Shown here one piece after another: positions 5,245 through 8,664 of a DNA stretch of 8,664 nt (positions are counted from its first letter, which is position 1; every line of letters begins with the position of its first letter). Source of the DNA: DATAYF01 sp036272735 (GTDB lineage Bacteria; Chloroflexota; Ktedonobacteria; Ktedonobacterales; Ktedonobacteraceae); contig DATAYF010000291.1 in assembly GCA_036272735.1 (NCBI GenBank), positions 1 through 8,664 of the forward strand. The letters run 5' to 3'. Under the pieces are notes generated by a model that ran no database searches, had not been told where the DNA came from, and worked only from the letters and a program-made list of their open reading frames with translations. Position numbers and translations under genes: made by a program.

Positions 5245-7377
5245 CTACAACCAGGAGAGATGCAGACGTACAAGTAGACGCTGAATAGGAGCCAATTCTT
5301 TACTTGAAAGTAACCCGGCATAGCGTGCCATGCGCAGATACACGATGCTGCCAATCGCCACGGTGATCACCAACTTTAACAACACCCTGGCAATTTCATC
5401 CACCGTCAACGATTGATTGCCAGAGGCATCCCCGGTCACAATCAGCAGATCAAGCAGCCAATGCGTGATAGCAATGGCGAGGATCATCACGATTACCGCT
5501 GCCATGATGCGACTGATAAAGGGAACCAGCAAGCGCAGATGCAGGCCGCCTATGCGTTTATGCAACAACCAGAGGAGCATGCCAGCTTCCGACAACACCG
5601 CCAGCGAGGTTGCAAAGGCCAGCGCACCCATGCCCCAGGCGCTCGCCATTGCGATACTCACAGAACTCGGATGCGCGAATACGCCAAGGTGCATCTGTGC
5701 CAGCCAGACGACAGGGTCCATGAGTGTTAAACTCAAGGCAATTTTTAAAGCAAATTGCCAGATACTCACGATTACCGGCGTTTTACTATCGCGCAAAGCA
5801 TAAAATGAGCGCGTCAAAATCTCGCTCGCGGCCCAGCCAGGCAGACCCACAGCATAGCCCATCAGCGGAATAGAGGTCATGATGGCATCGTTCAACGTAA
5901 ACAGAGAACCATGCTCGTAGAGGACCTGGACGATTGGCAGGCTCAATAAAATCAGGCCGATGGCGGCAGGAATAGCAATAAAAAGCGTACTGCGTAACGC
6001 GTCCAGAACCACTGTGCGGAAACGATCCATGCGACCACTGGCGGCGTATTCGGTCATGGCCGGGAACATGGCGGTTGCCACGTTGATGACCATACCCAGC
6101 GGGATCATCAGAATCGTAAAGGCCAGGGTGTATAGCGTCACAAAACCGGCGAAGGCCAGCAATGAGACCAGAAATACATCCATGGTGAGCGACAGGTTGA
6201 GCGCAACGGCGTTAATCACGCGTGGCACCATCAGGCGTACCATAAGTACAATCCCCCGATGACGCCACTGCAGGCTAAAGGTATAGTGCATGCCAACTCT
6301 CGGCAAGCCAAAAAATTGCACCCCGACCATCAGCACAGCCCCCAGTACCACGCCACCTGTGGCACAGTACACGGCAATCAGCGCGTTGGGCTGGTTCAAG
6401 CGTATGAGGACAAGCCCCGGTATGAGACCAATAATCAAGCCAGCCGAATAGAGTACGGACCCCAGGGCAGGCAGAAAGAAATGCTGGCGCGCATTGAGGA
6501 TGGCGCTTATCACGATACCAACGCCCATGATGACGGCTTGCAGCAGCATAATACGCGTGAGCACCGCAACAAGGTCGAGTTGAGCTGCACTGACGCCAGG
6601 ATTATACACAGCGACCAGTTGACGCGCAAAAACAATCGCCAGCAGCCCCAAAGCCACCATCGCCAGCGTCGCCAGATTGATTGCCAGGCTGGCAACACGC
6701 CATGCCTCCTGCTTGTCGCGCTTCTCAAGCATGTACTGGTTAAACACGGGAATAAAGGCCGAGATCAAGGCCCCGCCCGTAACGATGGTGTAGATAGAAT
6801 TGGGGATCAAGAAGGCGCGGTTAAAAGCATCGGACGTGGTGGTCGCGCCGAGCACCTCGGTAAACAGTGAGCCGCGCAACAGACCGAGCACACGAGCAAG
6901 CAGAGTTGCGACGGTAATCATGAGCGCGGCCTGGCCGATGCTGACGCGCGGCATTACGTCCGTTATTTGCTTCCTGGTTGGCTCTTTCCGTACAGCAACC
7001 ACATGGTCAGTGTCGTCATCATCGTCATCATCGTCATTATCGTCATCATCAACCATCACCTGCTGCTCGCTCAGGCGACCTTGCAGCCAGAATCGCCGCC
7101 CAGGGTGCGGTCGCACGATAGCGCCAAGCGGTTGCGTAATGGGTGGCTCCTGATTGGCTATTTCCTGATCCTGGTCCTGCCCCAGGTCAGTTATTTCCTG
7201 ATCCTGATCGTGATCCTGGTCGACTATTTCCTGATCCTGATCCTGGTCGACTATTTCTTGGTCGTGATCCTGATCCTGGTTGGCTATTTCTTGGTCCTGG
7301 TCATGCTCCGCCGCCGGTTCATCGATCTCGGCAAGCATGCTTTGCGGAGATGGCGGCCGTTGCTCATTATTTTCCAT
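5245..7377 (-). CDS. murJ: MurJ/MviN-type lipid II flippase, copy 2, with acidic repeat-bearing N-terminal extension
   Basis: This 710-residue paralogue of the downstream copy has a core of about 14 membrane helices at roughly 145-690. Shared blocks include ARVLGLLRGS (161-170), TSDAF (181-185), FLIPNSIYTIVTGGALISAF (189-208), RVINAVALN (386-394), SGRMDRFRT (447-455), EILTRSFYALRDSKTPV (519-535) and a tail ending RLHLSWL. R162, R168, D183 and N193 match E. coli R18, R24, D39 and N49. The positions of E. coli R52, R270 and E273 hold Y196, T421 and M424 in my manual alignment. Compared with copy 1 there are about 19 extra residues around 560-580, predicted to lie in an external loop. The tail has five QEI-centred acidic repeats (26-76), a poly-Asp run (110-124), then a short basic stretch before the first helix. 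The ATG start at 7377 has GGGA 10 bases upstream. Predicted role is lipid II, or related lipid-linked precursor, flipping; the copy's distinct task is unknown. Confidence 0.92.
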   Translation of the reverse strand: MENNEQRPPSPQSMLAEIDEPAAEHDQDQEIANQDQDHDQEIVDQDQDQEIVDQDHDQDQEITDLGQDQDQEIANQEPPITQPLGAIVRPHPGRRFWLQGRLSEQQVMVDDDDNDDDDDDDDTDHVVAVRKEPTRKQITDVMPRVSIGQAALMITVATLLARVLGLLRGSLFTEVLGATTTSDAFNRAFLIPNSIYTIVTGGALISAFIPVFNQYMLEKRDKQEAWRVASLAINLATLAMVALGLLAIVFARQLVAVYNPGVSAAQLDLVAVLTRIMLLQAVIMGVGIVISAILNARQHFFLPALGSVLYSAGLIIGLIPGLVLIRLNQPNALIAVYCATGGVVLGAVLMVGVQFFGLPRVGMHYTFSLQWRHRGIVLMVRLMVPRVINAVALNLSLTMDVFLVSLLAFAGFVTLYTLAFTILMIPLGMVINVATAMFPAMTEYAASGRMDRFRTVVLDALRSTLFIAIPAAIGLILLSLPIVQVLYEHGSLFTLNDAIMTSIPLMGYAVGLPGWAASEILTRSFYALRDSKTPVIVSIWQFALKIALSLTLMDPVVWLAQMHLGVFAHPSSVSIAMASAWGMGALAFATSLAVLSEAGMLLWLLHKRIGGLHLRLLVPFISRIMAAVIVMILAIAITHWLLDLLIVTGDASGNQSLTVDEIARVLLKLVITVAIGSIVYLRMARYAGLLSSKELAPIQRLLVRLHLSWL
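7006..7050 (-). repeat. GAT/GAC trinucleotide run coding poly-aspartate in MurJ copy 2
   Basis: These 15 codons (residues 110-124) encode 13 aspartates interrupted by one Asn and one Thr. The DNA is a mixed GAT/GAC triplet repeat, prone to slippage in units of three, so the frame would be kept when length changes. In the protein it forms a very acidic stretch about 35 residues before the first membrane helix. Confidence 0.85.
7153..7305 (-). repeat. Degenerate tandem repeat coding DQDQEI units in MurJ copy 2
   Basis: Residues 26-75 contain five QEI cores, starting at 29, 40, 49, 60 and 71, each with flanking D-Q or D-H-D-Q and followed by A-N, V-D or T-D. The spacing is 11, 9, 11 and 11 residues, so the DNA unit is 27-33 bases. 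On the plus strand the units read CTATTTC or TTATTTC followed by CTGATC/CTGGTC blocks. Changes are mostly synonymous or D/N/H swaps, which fits repeat expansion inside a coding region. Confidence 0.85.
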
Positions 7378-7700
7378 AGAGAGACATTCCCGTCACAACT
7401 TACTTTGTGTATCACCCTCACTATCCTTTCATCGTCACATTCTCCCAATCGATGAAGGTTCACAAAATCGTTGCTCGGCTTATAACATACGTATCGTCTA
7501 TCAGGTATAGCGTCAATAGCAGCCAAAACGTCGCGCAACAACCTCAAGCCATGTCTCACGAGTGCTCATTCCTTATTCATGGAACGACAACGGTCACACA
7601 AAAAAGGACCACAAATAACTCATGAAACATTTGCTCATCTTTTCGACTCGTACTCTAGTGTCTATCATTATTGAGGCAAAGTTTCCGAAAAAAAAAGAAA

Positions 7701-7713
7701 CGGTTCTGAACCG
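7701..7713. promoter_or_regulatory. 13-bp inverted repeat abutting the desaturase ribosome binding site
   Basis: CGGTTC-T-GAACCG is a perfect inverted repeat around a single T. Its last base is the first G of the GGAGG ribosome site. It could be a repressor operator in the leader, or, as RNA, a short CGGTT/AACCG hairpin with a 3-base loop placed right beside the Shine-Dalgarno sequence. Either would offer a way to tune desaturase expression. Chance occurrence remains possible. Confidence 0.4.
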
Positions 7714-7717
7714 GAGG
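7713..7717 (+). promoter_or_regulatory. Strong ribosome binding site fixing the desaturase TTG start
   Basis: GGAGG (extended GGAGGT) lies 5 bases before the TTG at 7723. The next in-frame ATG comes only at residue 45, after the first membrane helix, so the TTG is the likely start despite being a rare initiator. Confidence 0.75.
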
Positions 7718-7722
7718 TTGAT

Positions 7723-8601
7723 TTGAAAACCAGTACCCTCTATAAAGTAGGGGTTCTTGTAGTTGTTGTCGGGCCATTAGTCGCCACTGTCTATGCAATC
7801 TGCACACTTTGGCAAAGAGCAATCAACTGGACCGACCTGGCATTGCTCCTGGTTATGTACACGCTTACCGCGCTTGGGGTGACCGTTGGTTTCCACCGCA
7901 TGCTGACCCATAGGAGCTTCAATCCACATCCCGTTGTCAAGTTCATCTTCCTGGCCCTGGGTTCGATGGCTATCGAGGGACCAGCCATCGCGTGGGCTGC
8001 GACCCATATTCGCCACCACGCGCTGGCGGACCGCGAAGGTGATCCCCATAGCCCGGTGGATGGCTTCTTCCACTCGCACATTGGTTGGATGTTCAAGGAC
8101 CGCCTGGCCGATCCCAAAGTGTATTGCAAACATTTAGTGAATGATCCCATCGTGGTTTTCGTCAGCCGCGCCTTTCCTCTCTGGTTCGTGTTATCGTTGC
8201 TCATTCCCTTCCTGATCGGCGGCTGGAGTGGTCTGATCTGGGGTGGACTGGTACGTATCTGCCTGGCTCATCACGTCACCTGGAGCGTGAACTCGGTCTG
8301 CCACACCTTCGGCAAACGCGATTATGAGACGCCGGATAAGAGCCGCAACGAATGGCTCGTCGGTTTACTGGCCTTCGGCGAAGGCTGGCACAACAACCAT
8401 CATGCCTTCCCGCGCTCAGCCTTTCACGGACTGCGCTGGTGGCAGTTCGATCTCTCCGGTTATGTGATCCTGGGGCTAGAAAAGCTTGGACTCATCCACG
8501 ACGTGTATCGCATCCCGGCACAAATGATGGCGAAACGCTACTCAAAAGCGCAAACACGCGTGGCCCGTCCATCTCTACAAACCGATAAACTAGCCTCGTA
8601 A
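7723..8601 (+). CDS. Membrane fatty-acid desaturase (acyl-CoA/acyl-lipid delta-9 type)
   Basis: This 292-residue membrane di-iron enzyme is predicted to introduce a double bond into a saturated acyl chain using O2 and an electron donor. All three histidine boxes are intact: HRMLTH (58-63, HX4H), HIRHH (95-99, HXXHH) and HNNHH (223-227, HXXHH). Also present are the conserved H194 in NSVCHTFG (190-197) and the HSHIGWMF block (117-124). Hydrophobic segments at about 9-28, 37-56, 70-90 and 152-177 fit the usual four-helix desaturase layout. Length and motif order fit the stearoyl-CoA desaturase/OLE1 superfamily without a fused cytochrome b5, so an external ferredoxin or similar donor is needed. 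The start is TTG with a strong GGAGG 5 bases upstream. It is transcribed divergently from MurJ copy 2 and appears to be a single gene within the window. The double-bond position and acyl carrier cannot be told from sequence. Confidence 0.93.
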   Translation: MKTSTLYKVGVLVVVVGPLVATVYAICTLWQRAINWTDLALLLVMYTLTALGVTVGFHRMLTHRSFNPHPVVKFIFLALGSMAIEGPAIAWAATHIRHHALADREGDPHSPVDGFFHSHIGWMFKDRLADPKVYCKHLVNDPIVVFVSRAFPLWFVLSLLIPFLIGGWSGLIWGGLVRICLAHHVTWSVNSVCHTFGKRDYETPDKSRNEWLVGLLAFGEGWHNNHHAFPRSAFHGLRWWQFDLSGYVILGLEKLGLIHDVYRIPAQMMAKRYSKAQTRVARPSLQTDKLAS

Positions 8602-8618
8602 GGTAAAGTTAGCGTAGT

Positions 8619-8649
8619 GAGATAGAAATGCATGTATAATAGCTATCTC
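8619..8649 (+). other. Inverted repeat with embedded TATAAT downstream of the desaturase
   Basis: GAGATAG (8619-8625) and CTATCTC (8643-8649) are perfect complements around a 17-base loop, 17 bases after the desaturase stop. This is a weak terminator candidate with no T-run after it. The loop carries TATAAT (8635-8640), a perfect -10 hexamer, but no recognisable -35 lies 16-18 bases before it. It may be the promoter of a gene beyond the right edge. Confidence 0.3.
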
Positions 8650-8664
8650 CCCTTGCGACACTGA

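Larger units (their letters stand above)
7378..7722. other. 345-base divergent intergenic region between MurJ copy 2 and the desaturase
   Basis: This must hold promoters for both flanking genes. Toward the desaturase, TATCAT (7662-7667) is a fair -10, but the sequence 17 bases before it (TTTTCG) is a poor -35. Toward MurJ copy 2, a TTGACG lies at 7516-7511 on the minus strand, but no good -10 follows at normal distance. A run of nine A (7688-7696) precedes the 13-bp palindrome at 7701-7713. A 91-codon minus-strand frame crosses into MurJ copy 2, but it resembles no protein I know and lacks a good ribosome site. I see no RNA gene or riboswitch. Confidence 0.5.

Noticed and set aside
7153..7305. 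Possible CRISPR-like array from regular repeats
   Set aside because: The repeats are contiguous, degenerate and in frame inside a coding gene, with no unique spacers.
7143..7379. Plus-strand 78-codon frame with repeated LFPDPDPG-like units
   Set aside because: It is the antisense reading of the DQDQEI repeat in MurJ copy 2; the repeat itself lacks stops in this frame, and the sense frame is clearly the gene.
6967..7455. Plus-strand 162-codon frame rich in Val/Ile that looks membrane-like
   Set aside because: Its hydrophobic look comes from the complement of Asp/Gln codons (GAT to ATC, CAG to CTG) of the MurJ copy 2 tail; no ribosome site or family motif.
7284..7559. Minus-strand 91-codon frame starting in the intergenic region
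   Set aside because: Overlaps the start of MurJ copy 2 in another frame, weak ribosome site and no recognisable features; kept only as a remark in the intergenic entry.

Overview
This 8.66 kb window looks like an ordinary chromosomal stretch of a moderate-GC, free-living bacterium. Protein style suggests a Chloroflexota relative, possibly class Ktedonobacteria. The signs are an XdhC/CoxI-type gene end, an LCP protein with a long Pro/Gln-rich cytosolic tail and an L-T-D-S variant of the catalytic motif, a short homoserine dehydrogenase without an ACT domain, and MurJ proteins with long N-terminal tails. This placement is inferred from remembered family flavour and was not searched. I see no rRNA, tRNA, CRISPR array, insertion sequence, phage gene or recognisable defence system.

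Layout, left to right. Positions 3-98 (+) are the last codons of a probable XdhC/CoxI-family gene. A 165-base spacer leads to an LytR-CpsA-Psr (LCP) cell-wall polymer ligase gene (264-1571, +). This gene meets a leftward block head-on at a perfect 18-bp hairpin (1580-1618). The leftward block, in transcription order, is MurJ-like flippase copy 2 (7377 to 5245), a 176-base spacer with its own promoter-like sequence and inverted repeats, MurJ-like copy 1 (5068 to 2684), and homoserine dehydrogenase (2665 to 1622) only 18 bases behind copy 1. A 345-base divergent intergenic region (7378-7722) separates this block from a rightward acyl-lipid/acyl-CoA desaturase (7723-8601). The last 63 bases hold a small inverted repeat and a perfect -10-like hexamer at the edge.

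Most of the window serves the cell envelope: lipid-linked precursor flipping (two MurJ paralogues), attachment of polymers to peptidoglycan (LCP) and membrane lipid unsaturation (desaturase). Homoserine dehydrogenase is the metabolic outlier; it shares the aspartate-semialdehyde branch point with diaminopimelate/lysine synthesis, which feeds peptidoglycan in many bacteria.

The most notable signal is not a new system but a shared design. All three polytopic or anchored wall proteins carry long, low-complexity, presumably disordered N-terminal cytosolic tails of different composition: Pro/Gln-rich in LCP, Gln/Pro plus an Arg-rich helix in MurJ copy 1, and acidic DQDQEI repeats plus a poly-Asp run in MurJ copy 2. 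The tandem MurJ pair has also diverged from E. coli MurJ at several residues important there.
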